From Prostheceraeus crozeri (taxonomy: Eukaryota; Platyhelminthes; Polycladida; Euryleptidae), in assembly GCA_907163375.1 (NCBI GenBank), contig CAJQUW010015597.1, positions 372,001-436,000 of the forward strand: a stretch of 64,000 nt of DNA, read 5' to 3'. The first letter of the stretch is position 1. The number at the start of each line of letters is the position of its first letter. Shown one piece after another: positions 47,289 through 59,377 of this stretch. Made by a program: the position numbers and the translations under genes. The notes beneath the pieces were generated by a model. That model was given only the letters and a program-made list of their open reading frames with translations. It searched no databases and was not told the DNA's origin.

Positions 47289-50200
47289 CAGGGTGGCCAA
47301 CTGGTCACTATTTTAGTGACCGGTCACTAATTGGTCACTATGTTTTACCAAGTCACTATTTTTCTATCATCCATTACTGGATTACCGGTGTGTAAGAAAA
47401 AATCGAATTTTTATTTATATATATTTCTATTATGATCTTTATAATGAATTTCTTGTATTTTAAGTCAATAACTATGTAATTTTCAGCATGATTTTCAAAT
47501 GTGCAATTGTATGACTTCATGTTAGACGCACATGTGTGTCACGGATATTTTGGTCTATGTAATATATTTTGAATCATTGTAGTTTCAATCTATTATGTAA
47601 ATATCTGTGACGGCATTATGACCTCAAAAGGATGAACAAGGAGCGGTGGTGATCTAAAATGGGGCGATTTTAGATCTATAAAATGCCACCAAAACTCAGC
47701 GTATAAAGCCTCTGTTCATCAAGCTCCTGTTTCCCTACCTTCTCATGGTGAGGTCGTTATTCACTCGATAACAGAAGGGAAAGGTGCGACCAGCGAGTAG
47801 TGGCGCTGCAAAACCACACCGCCCGGACTCTTCTTTGTAACTTGGTATGTTCGTTAAGTCCCGCGTTTAAATATAACAATGTTTCTCTGTTTAGTTAGTT
47901 TCACAATTTGTTTTTCATTGAACAAATGTAAACGCCATTTCCAATCCATCGTTCCCGGGTGGCCTCAAAGAAATCCATTTGACCAACAATGATGCCATTA
48001 CATGGCTCAGAGAAATGTGTCAATAACTTTCATTGTTTTTTTCTGTTGTCCTTTTTTGCATACGAATATACAGTGTATGTATATAACGCCATTTCCAATA
48101 TCAGATACGGTGCTATATATATTTTCAATATAAATATAGAGAACATAATCATCTTGATTCATCCTGGACATTCTCTTCATTCGTATAAAATGATATGAAA
48201 TAAAGCCTTAAAAGTACTCCACTTGTCTCGAGACTCTAGTACGAGCGCATAACCGTTAGTGTAGTTGTCTGACTCGATTTATTCGAGTATCCTAGTAGGC
48301 TACATGTATAGTTTATGTCTACATTTTCATGGGACCTTCCTCTAAAATATTTCATGATGTATTCGTCTGTCCACTCTCTTCTCTGTCATGAAACTTTAAT
48401 GATTAAAAGTCTTATCGTAAATATAATCCAACTTCATCCCCTAAAAAGTTATAACTTGAGATTTAGCACCTATCAAGTGAGTAGGAGTAGGACATAAGTA
48501 GTATCCACAGTCGGATAATTTTATATTTTTGTAGACTTTACCATATTAAGTTATTTCATTGCAGGGATCAGAATGGGTAAATGCAAGTTCAACAACGATC
48601 GCAAGCAGAAGTATCCATGGTGTCTAAGGGTCCCAGAAAACGAGAGTATGATTAAGTGTGCATATGATGGAAGAACTATCTCGCTATTATCTGGAACACA
48701 AAAACTTAAGCAGCATGAGAATCAACTTGTTCATAAGCGTGCCATACCATCGTCAAATCAAGGAAACATCATGGCTGCATTTTCAAGAGGTGCCACTGTA
48801 ACTGATGGAAAAGCTAAAGCTACCTTTCTTCATGTTCTCAAAATGGTTCTTGACGGTTCGTCATTTCGGTCTTCACAGTCGATATCTGGCAAAGAGGCCT
48901 GTACAAAAACATGTTTCCCGACTCGAAATATTCTGATATCAAATGTGGAAAGACGAAGGCCGGTTACTTAGTTACAGTTGCTATTGCTCCTTGGGTGAAG
49001 ATGCACTACGTTGCAGCGTTGCAGAATCAAATGTTTGGGATTTTCGTCGACGAAAGTACGTGCAATAATAAAGCTCGACTTGAATTTTGGATCGCCTCCA
49101 TGGAAAACGGAAAAAGAAAGCTGACATACTTGAAAACTGTTGAAGTCGAAACGGACATAGATCTTGATGATTTCCTGAAAAATGACAAGATTCAGAAGTT
49201 AGATGATGTTCATCATGCAGATTCTGACACAATTCTCCAAAAGATAAGAACGGTGTTTGAAGAATACTGCCTTTCTTTTGAAAATTTGCTCTATTTCATG
49301 TCAGATAATTGTTCAACAATGCGCGGAAAAAACGCCGGTGTTGCACAAAAGTTATCAGAAATTTCTCCAAATATTATAGAAGTTCCCGGTCATCAGTGCC
49401 ATCTTGTCCAGAAATCACAATTTAAAAATGTCAAAAAAGGAGATAGCAGCAGAATCCTGACTACCATAGTGAGGTTTCTGGAACTCATTACCGATTATCT
49501 AACAAATACACCAAAAGTACGCATTATACTAAAACAAGTTGATGACATGCTGAACCTGAACAAAATAAGCAGTTATAATGCAACGCGTTTTCTGGACTTT
49601 TATACGTCCCTACAGTCGGTAAGAGAGAATTTCCCTCTGATAAAAAAATTAGTTGAGATTGGAAACAACAAAGAATTGAAATCTATGATCAACCAAGAAC
49701 ATTTGGAAATCCATGTGGACTTATGCATGGCTCAGACGAAGCCCTTATACTCACTATGCAAGTCATCTCAAGGAAAAGAAGTCACTTATTTCTCATTTCT
49801 TTTGAGTTTATTGGAGACCATCTCACAGATTCTTTCTCGATGTGAACATTTGTTACAATTGAATCCAAAAAACTATGTCGACCAGCTGTTCGAATGTACA
49901 AACAAAAAAAAAAGAATCCGAGAAGCTTTATAAACAAAAATAAAGATCTATTGTACACAAAGCAATCATCGAGTTACCTCCCGTTTGAATGCCCTTGAAG
50001 CGTATGAAATTTCCCTTATACGTCAGGTATAATTCAGGATCAGTATAATTCATTTCAACTGTCGTCAATATTGCAGCGTTTCAGCGAGTTTCTATGTCAC
50101 AGAGTAACTATCCATTCGTGCATAATCTACATGAAACTGAAAGAAATGGATGCTCATGATTACAAAGGACTGAAAACACTTGCTGAAGTATTCAAGTGTT

Positions 50201-51036
50201 CAGTCATAGATTCACGTGATGAACTTGCAGGCCTTTTGAATACTTTCGGTGATGCAACTCTCTATGACCTTTGGAATTCTGATGCCTTGTCTGGAAAGCC
50301 TAATCTAAGAAAAATGATTCAATGCTACCTGCTGCTCACGCCACACAACATGATTGTGGAGCAGGGTTTTTCGCAAATGAAAACCACAGAATCTGCTTAC
50401 TCAAACAGAATGAGTCCCGATCTGTATGATGGATGTAGGTTGATCAGAGATTTTTTTGATAGAGAAGCATTTGAAGAGTTTGAATCGAGTTAAACAGGCC
50501 GGAACAGAGTACAAAAAGTCTTCTCAATCAAAAGCTTCAACTGCGAAGCTGAAAGAAACTCGAGCCAATGAAATCCGACTAGAAATCGGAATTTTCAAAC
50601 AAAAGACGCCAAAGCAAATAACATCTGAGCTGAAAGGCATTGATCTTGAACTTTACGAAGCCGAAGCGGCATTGGAGAAATTGAAATCGAGAAAGCGCAA
50701 GTTGCAGGATGAAAAACAAGCGGTAGTTGACAGACTTGATGAAAACTCATCCTGTATAATTGACAAATGGTTCACCAAGAAATGAGTTTACATGTATATT
50801 TTTGACTTTATAAACCCAGCTTCTTTATACAGATTCATGATATGTATTTGTATTTATCATGCAAATATAATGATTGATATTCGAAAATTAGTTTTTAATC
50901 ACCTTTTGAAATTGGAAGACTGAAACATTCGCTTACTTTATCTGGTGTACTCAAGAAAATGTCATATATATATATCGTTGTTTTGTTGAAATGAAAAATT
51001 GGTCACTATTTTTTCTCAAAAGAGTTGGCCACCCTG
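47289..51036 (+). mobile_element. hAT DNA transposon, 3.75 kb, inactive
   Basis: The element is inserted in an RTE LINE. Both ends start with CAGGGTGGCCAACT read inward (left at 47289, right on the minus strand from 51036), and it is flanked by an exact 8-bp duplication GGTGCAAC (47281-47288 and 51037-51044), the hAT hallmark. GGTCACTA-type subterminal repeats occur four or five times in the first 70 bp and once near the right end. Removing the element and one duplication restores the LINE reading frame across the joint. The 5' 1.25 kb is non-coding, with a TTCATTGCAG acceptor-like site just before the first ATG; the transposase follows. Confidence 0.95.
48573..50785 (+). pseudogene. hAT transposase (BED-like finger, RNase H-like core, dimerisation domain, coiled-coil tail)
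   Basis: The gene is split over at least four frames. Part 1 (48573-48904) starts MGKCKFN, has PWCLRVPENE and a degenerate BED-like finger, IKCAYDGRTISL...LKQHENQLVHKR, whose second Cys seems replaced by Asp. Part 2 (48911-49933) carries MFPDSKYSDIKCGKTKAGYL, FGIFVDEST (first catalytic Asp region), YFMSDNCSTMRGKNAGVAQK (second Asp) and GHQCHLVQKS. Frame is lost near the A-run at about 49905. Part 3 (50071-50480) holds the dimerisation region: TPHNMIVEQGFSQMKTTESA and NRMSPDLYDGCRLIRDFF. Part 4 (about 50480-50785) is a Lys/Glu-rich coiled coil, ELYEAEAALEKLKSRKRKLQ, ending IIDKWFTKK. The frame changes at about 48905, 49910 and 50480, and stops in between, make it inactive. Confidence 0.88.
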
Positions 51037-51320
51037 GGTGCAACTGAGTGTCCTACTGTGATGGGGCCGTGGCGAAGCATATCTGAAGAAGAAGTTCGAA
51101 ATGCTCTGAACAACACGAAGAAGAAAAAGCACCCGGTCCGTCCTATGTTGTCAATGAAATGTTCTTGCACAGCCTGGATGTATCAGTGAAATGGTTATCA
51201 GAGCTGTTTAACGAAGTTCTGCAAGTTGATGATATCCCTCATGATTGGTGCAGTAGTGTGCTCATTCCTCTGTACAAGGGTAAAGGAGATCCTCTACAAT
51301 GCGAATCCTATGTGTAAAAT

Positions 51321-52138
51321 GTGCCATGTGTAAAATGCTGCAAAGGTTTGGGAGCGAACTCAATCCAGTGTAACATCTGCAATGGTTGGTTGCATGCGCG
51401 ATGCTCAAAAGTAAAAGGGAGACTCACTGCGGCTATCAATTACAAGTGTGAGAAGTGCTTATCAGCTCCTAAGAATGATGGTGAAGATATTCCCAAGTGC
51501 GTTGACATGCACGGAACCCGACTTGAGAGCGTCGACAGCTTCTGCTATCTTGGTGATGTTATCGACAGTTGCGGTGGTGTTGAGTCAGCAGTGGTTGCCA
51601 GAATACGGTGTGGTTGGAGAAAGTTTCGGGAGCTCCAAGCCTTCTTAACATCGAAGTCACCGTCCATGCGAGTCAAAGGCCAGCTGTATGCTGCATGTGT
51701 CCGGCAAGCAATGATTTACGGTTGTGAATCGTGGCCCCTGCTCGCAAATCATGAAAGGATGCTGCTGTCTGCGGAGATGCGCATGATACGTTGGATGTGC
51801 GGAGTGAGAAGATCAGAGAGAAGGTCGAATGAAGAACTGCGACAGGAAATGGGGCTAGAGAACATCTTGGATTCGATCAGAAGAGAAAGGTTGCGCTGGT
51901 TTGGTCATGTGCGGAGGAAGAGCGAGTCGGAATGGGTCAAGAAAGTTACGGACATGGAAGTATCTGGCAAGCCGTTGGACGCCAAAGAAAGACCTGGCGC
52001 GATGTCATCGCCGAAGACCTGAAAAGTGTTGGTGCTCAAGAAGCTGATACACACGATCGCCAGAAGTGGAGGAGCATCATCAAGCGGAAATCGTCTAACC
52101 CAGCATCTTCTGGACCACAAGGACGTAAAAAGGGATGA
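51321..52138 (+). pseudogene. LINE PHD-like finger and RTE C-terminal domain
   Basis: Residues 2-45 of this frame form a full C4HC3 finger: PCVKCCKGLGANSIQC, NICNGWLHARC and YKCEKC. Next come LESVDSFCYLGDVIDSCGG, MIYGCESWPLL, MRMIRWMCGVRRSERR and RLRWFGHVRRKSESEW. At about 51960-51990 the frame changes; the rest is read one frame over as AVGRQRKTWRDVIAEDLKSV, DRQKWRSIIKRKSSNP and a stop at 52136-52138. This copy is the best one to define the finger. The region directly upstream (RT palm) is deleted and a stop precedes the finger, so no complete LINE protein can be made. Confidence 0.88.
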
Positions 52139-52156
52139 GTGAGTGAGAACTCATCT

Positions 52157-54540
52157 AATGAATACACGTCACGAGTTAGTGTGATAAGATATCTCTTCTT
52201 GAAACATGTTCTATGCTCCTTTTCTATGTCTATATATTTTGCTCTTCGTCTTGAGATATACTGTACTGCGCACCCCCGAAGCTGCGAATATTTTTTGATT
52301 ATAAATCAGCAATTACCACGAGCTTCTATCTAATAGACTGTCATATTTCTGCGGTCTTGACTAAATAAAGAAATGTAGGGATAAATGCGTAAAGTTTGAC
52401 GAAAGAGTGATCTAAAAAGTTTGAAAAGTCATGCAGCACGTTGCATTATGTTTTGTTATTGATATGTGATTTAGTTTTCTGATGGAAATTGCTATTGTTA
52501 TTATAAAAAACATTAATCTCGCATGCTGGTTGATTTACAGACAAACAGACCATTTCGTATTTAGAAATTAAAGAATGACCGTCATTCAAAATGCTCTCTG
52601 ATGTTTGCCAGGATTCGTAAATGTTTAGCAGTAATCAGTAACTTTTATTGACTGTCAAAATTAGGCTAGAGGAATGTGAGGTTCCCTACATGCTAACGGG
52701 AGGTGCATTCCTGTGGCATTATATTTGTCCCTCTTTTCGAAAGTGTCCGTTCTTTTTTGCATCGAGATGAAGTTTTATATACCCTCCCGTGTTTTAGAAT
52801 GTGTTGCCAATTTTTGCTTCATCTGTCAACTAATCTAAGGTATATCGCTAGTGAGAGGTTTTCCACTGTTTCGTGCTACGCCGCCTCTATCCACTACCAG
52901 ATCTGGCAGCCACTGGGTCGTCGGGTTATCACTTGATTTGTCTGAGAATTGAGGAGTGAGCACCCTTGAAAATACTCGTAATCAATATGAATATTCTCTC
53001 TCGAAATCAGTCTGATTTTACAAATGCATAGCGACTCTATTATTCATGTTTCTCTACTTCTATATTCTTGTCGAACGGCTTGTTAAACCTAATGTGGCCG
53101 TCGCAGCTTATCTCTCAGCTCTGAAGTACGTGGTTGTGTGCGCCACACGGTAAACTTCATTGATAAAAGCACACCTTCCGACCATATAATATGTGATTAT
53201 TGCGATCAGGCAATCGATAAGATAAAGACTGACTGCTGATCGAGACTTCACAATTTACGCTTACTTTTTGCAATTACTTTTCGTCCCGCAACCGGATAGT
53301 CATGGTTTCATAGAATTCTACCTTGCTTTACTAGAGTTGCTAACGGATCTCAATCCGACAATGCTCCTTCAGAGTCATGGCATTCGTTCTGCATGGATTG
53401 GTTGGACAGTATGCACTGTCGACATCAAGGTCCGCCCAGAGCCGTGGTAGCAGGTCGGAGCCTTAGCCAACAGAAAATACCACGGGTCCGACTTATAATA
53501 CCACGGCACTTTTATAAGTGCCTCATTTTCAATAAAATACTTGGAAGAATTATTAAAATACATTAAAAGAAGTGCTTTTGATGTAAATAGCATTTTAGGT
53601 TAATCTGGAAATATCCAATTGCTCCACTTGATTGATGAATATAAGAGCCTCGACAACAAAGTAGTTGAATCATCCGACAGAACCGACAGCACGAGTTTCT
53701 ACAGGGAAAGAGGCTGGAAACTGGACTTTCGGACAATGCAGTGAACCCTATCCTTGGCTGCTACGAGTCTGCGCGTCTGCCGAGTTCTACCAGATTCCTG
53801 CTCTTATCCGACAGGATAAAAATACATTTAAATCCAAGTGGTGCGGATTGAAGTTCTTGAAACCCTCTTTCACCTTTAATTTATAATCCCTCACTCTTGA
53901 AGAATTAAATACGTGCACTCGTCTCTGAGTAAACGCAGAGCGGTCGCGGTAAGGATAAATCAAAGACTTCAATCACCCCAAATAATGGAGAAAATTTTCA
54001 TGACGCCCTGTCTCCTTCTGTGATTCATGCCTCATAAAAAAAATTTTTCCGTCTCGTGTTGGCGACCGGCCCGAGCCGACTGTATGTCGAAGGGTGTTGT
54101 GTCGGAGACGTGGGCCAGCTACCCTGGTCGACATTGAAGTCTGGCTGTTATACATTTGCAGTATCTTGCCATTCCACAATCAAAACAACATATTGCATTC
54201 CGATATCTGTAATCGAAAACTTAATAACCTTTTGCTAGAAGATGTTATCTCGTATTCTGAGTTATCAGAGATACGTGCGATCGTGTGTCGGAGTCGTAAA
54301 AGAAGCCACACCCGGATATCGAAGTCGAAAAAATTTCTCTGCCCGGAGTCGGAGTCGGCAATAGTTTTTCCAACTACACATTCCTGGTTGTGTGGCGTAT
54401 GTCTGTGAAATGTGAGTTTTACATGATGCATCTCATTTTCTTGTGCGTCTTTCCATCTGCACATAACTCTCAATGTCCAAGCCTTGAGTTGAGACGAAGT
54501 GTCGTGCACGTTAGGCTTAATAGTCTATAGTCAGAGAGGT
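52157..54540. other. intronic stretch with no supported gene
   Basis: The ORFs are short and overlap on both strands. I recognise no motif, SINE box or terminal repeat. Confidence 0.4.
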
Positions 54541-54640
54541 GGCACCTCCCCTGATAGTCAGACTGTGGACATTCTACACTGTATGGAAGTGCTGCCTTTA
54601 ACTAACTGAGCTATCCTGTCAACTGCATGCAGACAAATTG
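54541..54640 (-). mobile_element. tRNA-like SINE head (family C-like)
   Basis: On the minus strand GGATAGCTCAGTTAGTTAAA, then GGCAGCACTTCC, gives a strong A-box region like the heads at 40.3 and 45.1 kb. The B-box is not readable. A body with GTCTGACTATCAGGGG follows. It is a probable SINE remnant rather than a tRNA gene, since no cloverleaf can be drawn. Confidence 0.42.
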
Positions 54641-56090
54641 GTATACAAGATCAGACATTCCACAAAAGCATAGATTTCAATTTCTTTCCTTAGAAACTGA
54701 GCTAGACTGGTTATTGCCTTCTGGTCTATGTCATATCCCTCTATTTTGATTTTGTTAATTTATCCAAGCATCAGGAACTCGCTGACTATGCAACATGATA
54801 CCTTAGAATTGAAATGATATTCTATCTACCTGTTGACATGCTTCAAACATTCTTGTAACTCAAAGGAGATAAGTTTCAAATAAAATATGTCCTATTTTCT
54901 GAATTTTTCTAGGGCTCCAATTCTGACAGTGACAGTGAGTAAAATCCACGCATCGATGATATTATTGTATTCTAAAGGTTCGAAGTAACAAGGAATCATA
55001 ATCGATAAACGGAAATTGCTGCAATTGAAAAGCAAGAATGAAACTCTCAACATACCAATATCAAGACTTCTATCACTGAAAAAGTGAAATGCACACTTGA
55101 TTTATTCTATACATGTACATTCGAACATCACGCAGGTAAAAGCGCCTTGAATTTGAGTGATATGAAAATAAAAGTGCAATGCTTTGGCCTTCTGCAGTTC
55201 CGGACAATTTGCAGAGAAGGTCATCTACGTCATATTTCATACGAAAAATGCATGTGAAGTGTCCACTTGCGAACTATTCACTCCTCCCTGCAGCAGAGAT
55301 TGAAAAAAACAGCAATATATAGCCATTCAGCAGATGGAATGGCAACACAACTTTTCATGTTTTATCTGGACATGAAGTAGAAGACAGATTCCTATCACGA
55401 TGTAGAAGCCCTCATTGTTGTAAAAACGAATCTTTATTTCAACAACAGCAGATAAAACAGCTGAAAAATCCCTCTAAAAATTTTAACAATCAAACTGATC
55501 AGATGTCAATAAATATTCAGTTTCGGTTTCATGAACAACTAAATTGCTTTTCGTCTCTATTGTAGTCAGAAGTTTTCATTTGAAATTGAACAAGTCACCC
55601 TTCGATTATCCTCCTCTTGTACTAAATACAATTCTCATTGGAACATGTTTGTCTCTTGCATCTCGTTATTGGTGCCGTTTTTTGAAATTGCTGTCATAAT
55701 TATACATTTAACTTCTTTTATGACATTCAAGATGACAAATAAAGAAATCTGCGTGATAACACAGATACGCAGACTAAGAAATCGAGATTGGAAAAGTATA
55801 GAGAGAAGAATGAAATCTAGTGAATAGTCAAATGATAATAATCTAATATTCAAGTCAATATATAATGCATAAAGCAAACACAAGATTTACTACAGGAATT
55901 TTTGTCTGAAAGCTATATCTTTCTGATAGAAGCCACATCACATGCTAGAGTGGAGTCTGATAGAAGCATCTGCTCCTTCTTCCCTCCTCCATCCCTCACC
56001 ACCGACGAGGACGACTACTGCATAAAAGAAAGCGGAATTTTGAAAGATGTCAGATGAACACAGGCCTATCTTTTTTACTTAAGCTTCTTA
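54641..56090. other. intronic stretch with no supported gene
   Basis: AT-rich. A splice-like TTTTCTAG...GAGTAAA pair around 54912-54938 would give GSNSDSDSE, but the flippase needs nothing there. No other feature was seen. Confidence 0.4.
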
Positions 56091-56243
56091 CTCACATTGG
56101 CATAGTGGTTAAGTGCTCGGTCTAGCGATTTTTTGATCTACAAGTCTAGCCCCGAAAGTGTCCTTAGAAGTCGGTAAGAAAAACATCCGGTCTGAAGATG
56201 TCATAACGCTCCAGATGAAGTTTATGTCAGCACCGTCCAAGCA
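56091..56243 (+). mobile_element. tRNA-derived SINE (family A), copy 5, 3'-shortened
   Basis: CTCACATTGGCATAGTGGTT and AAGTGCTCGG match the head of the family (CTCCGTGGCGCAGTGGTTAAGTGCT shared by the copies at 7.8 and 43.0 kb). The body then shows TCTAGCGATTTTTTGATC, like the copy at 7.8 kb, GAAAAACATCCGGTCTGAAG and TATGTCAGCACCGTCCAAGC. The last 40 bp of the family consensus are missing. Confidence 0.75.
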
Positions 56244-59200
56244 AGTATTGTTTTCAATAAGTCAATAGCTGACTGCTGTTTTTCACATATCTGTTTTCAA
56301 TTTTCTCATGACATAACTTTCATCTCTGTGTCTTGTTCCAAAAGTATTGATGTTAAGATACTGGTAATTCTATTTGATTAGCACTTCGTTTGTATAAACA
56401 TGATGACCATTTTAGTAGACATTCTGTACAAAAATCACGAAGACATGTGCAATAAAAAAAGCTTTCTTACTCATGGTGTCAAAAGTGAGAGAGTATCTGA
56501 AAAATTCAGATAAGAAGCAGTAATTGATCACCACACGAAAGTCATCTTTCCTCGATGATATTGACAATTCTATATTAATGATCTGTCATGTCTTATTTTG
56601 AAATGTCTGCTTTCACCTGCCTACTTTATGCTGTAATGAAAATTATATTTTAGTGACATACTTGCATTCGGACAATAAAATTATAAGCTTGAAGAATTTT
56701 AGTCAATCACATGCTAAGTGGACAGGTCTCGATCAATTTCTGTCTGAATAAAAATGTAAGCTTCTCGAATAGAAAGCGTGCGTGCTCCTACCGACTCCTG
56801 GTTGAAAATTGATAGCAGCATCAAATGATTCATAAGACTTTCTTATCAATAGCAATCAAACTTCACTCTAGAATTACGGGGTATTCAGATTTCTTAATCA
56901 GTATAAATTCTCCATTTGAGAAATGCACGATCCCATCTTACTGGCAATGGATGTTGGACATATAGTGACATGAATAATATAAGAGGAATTCGTTGCAGTT
57001 TTATCCCGGTGAGTTTTTGGTTGATACCACCATCGGAACACTGTTTTCGAGACTGCAAACTGCAAAGTGATCATTTTCTCCTCTCAAGGGCCGATTTGGC
57101 TTTGGCTTAGAGTTTTCATGTACCTGTGGCAGTCTTGTGGGTCAGCTAGTGCTACATTGACCTACAACGAATTCAGCATGTGTTCTCGCCTCGCACGTGT
57201 TTCCAAAACTGCAGATGCGGGACCGGTTTACACTCTGATCATGTGACACCGAGGGTGACAAAATCAATTTGACACAATTGACTCAAAAGTAATGGTGTCT
57301 GTTTTTCTTACATCTCATGATGAAATTTATCAAGTCCTTGTTTAACGACAGGTGGCATCGACTCTAGCCAGGCGGAATGATATGTGTAACAGATAGACAT
57401 CGTTCCCATTCATGAATTTTACAACTGGCACAGCTCACTTGATGAAATAGAAATTGTCCTGAATGGAGGGCCGTCTAGAAAGATTGTCATGCAGCAGTTG
57501 TCGAAGTTTCATTCTTCAACTCGATAATGATACACCCGAAGTTCTCCCTCACGAGGTTTACTGAGGAATTCGTTTGTTAATAAATTTTTGGACATTCCTT
57601 AGCGCTGGGGCGGAAATTGATTATCTTCTTCAGCTGAACTGCGTGATTTTTCAACAGTCGACAGTAAATACGAAGCAGTCAATGGAAATACTGCAATTGT
57701 AAGGCGTACAATTTTCATTAAATCAAATGAATCGTTTATTTATTATTCGATAATTCAATAATATGTTTTATTGTGAGGTCAGAAAATTATGTTAGATAAA
57801 GTTCTTCAATGCTTAAAAAGTAAGTCAGTAAGTTGCGCTAACTGCTGGGATATGATTTTCAATGAAATTAACATTGGATTTGAATATCCAGCAATTCAGG
57901 TGAATCATCTTTCTATTCTTTAACTGAAGCAGAACTTGCAGATGGCCTTGAATAGATGTTTTTGTTCTGAACCACCCTGAGCAAATCTTTCGATTGATTT
58001 GGTTTATATGAATTTGTTTTTTATATCTTCGCTAAATAATGCATGGACGTTTGGTTTTCCACTTTCATCGAAATTCCGGTGCCACCCATTATATTATGAA
58101 TGCAATTTTCAGTCTCCTCATTTACTATATTTGCGTCCCTTTCCGATTGCGTAAAGATACTTGGTACGTGTAGTCTGTGTTTGAGTCCTATGGTGAACTT
58201 CTATTAAATGAAAACTATGCTTTCTTGAATTTGCTGAGATTGGACCGCGCATTCGACTCAAAATTTATGTGGATAGTTATGGGGTAAAGACGCTTTGTGC
58301 CAAAGGCGATTTTTTGCCAATATTTCCGGTAACCGATCTCTTAATGTGATAGTGAATGCGCAATTAATTTCAGTAATCACATCATCGATTATATTTACGA
58401 TAAAATGCCGATACGCTTAATGTTGGTCTTTATGTACTTTCCTCAACAAACTAAGTACATTAAAACTGAATTCTACCGATATTGTTATTCAATGGTTGAG
58501 TTTATTTTTATTCATATGGCTCTCACAGAAATTCAAGAGTATAAATTTTGAGGAGACAAACTAATGGTTAAATGCTGAAATTTCTCTGGCATTGCATATG
58601 TCAAAAGAACTCGAAGGAAGACGAGGAAATAATGAAATTTTCTTTTGACTTTGACATCCAGGAAGCACAAACACACTGCGTAATATGTAGGAAACAACAC
58701 ATTGACAATGTCAGTTAAAAGATTTGCAACTTAAATTTGTATGGCTCAGCATATAACTTTTTTGTAGAAATCCACAATCTTAATCGAGGACTTGAACACA
58801 TTTATTCTTACATGCACTAAAATCCAGTTTGCACTTGCACAATTGGAGTTCTAATCCGACCTGTCACATGCGAATTGAAACAAAATGCTCTCATTATGAG
58901 TGCCGTCACATCGTCTGTTCTCTCGCTCTGGCTTTCTGACTTTGTTAGGTTGATCAAAATGATTTTGTCAGTTAGCGGTCAAAAGTCCGGGTTTATCAAC
59001 GAGAGATCTGGGGAAATTCAAGTAATGTCCTTTGTGTTCCGATGTCTCACTACCAAAAAGTAAGGAAAAACACAGAAAATTTTTTTTCAAGCACTGAATT
59101 CTAAATTTTAGTATTTATATGGAAGACATTTCATCCGCAGGTTTTCTCGATGCCAATGACAAGCAAGAATCTATTCAGTGCATCATCCAGACATTTCATT

Positions 59201-59377
59201 TTGTATATGAGCTGCTATTCGTGACACGGTGTACTGCACCGATGCTTGCTCTCACTGCATAGAGAAAGTTTACGGACAAAAGCATCTTTCACAATATAGA
59301 GCTCAGATGTTTTCTTTACACTGTACTTGACTCTTTTGGAACCTAGCAAATTTTGTTACAGTAAACACAAAGTGCAG
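56244..59377. other. 3.1-kb intronic stretch with no supported gene
   Basis: AT-rich. No motif-bearing ORF, RNA gene or transposon end was found. Confidence 0.4.

Larger units (their letters stand above)
46961..52146 (+). mobile_element. RTE-type LINE, 5'-truncated, split by a hAT insertion
   Basis: The LINE is in two blocks. Block 1 (about 46961-47288) reads RVIYEQSRLKARKTVW, KRREFAKNLD, VVSCVKDEQGNIMAKPDEVK and QRWRDFMTTLMNVEN, the linker before RT. Block 2 (51037-52146) resumes at the next codon with MGPWRSISEEEVRNALNNTK, KAPGPSYVVNEM, IPHDWCSSVLIPLYKGKGDP and CESY, then jumps straight to the PHD-like finger and C-terminal domain. Most of the RT palm between CESY and the finger is deleted; TGTAAAATG on both sides of the junction (51310 and 51326) suggests a microhomology event. 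There is a frame change in the A/G run at about 51115. The tail is (GAGT)n. A GAACTCA(A)TCT direct repeat at 46950-46960 and 52147-52156 is a tentative duplication. Confidence 0.85.

Noticed and set aside
54911-54938. Possible microexon between a TTTCTAG acceptor-like and a GAGTAAA donor-like site (GSNSDSDSE)
   Set aside because: The flippase exons on both sides of the giant intron join perfectly as in all family members, so an inserted exon would disrupt TM1. The donor is also weak.
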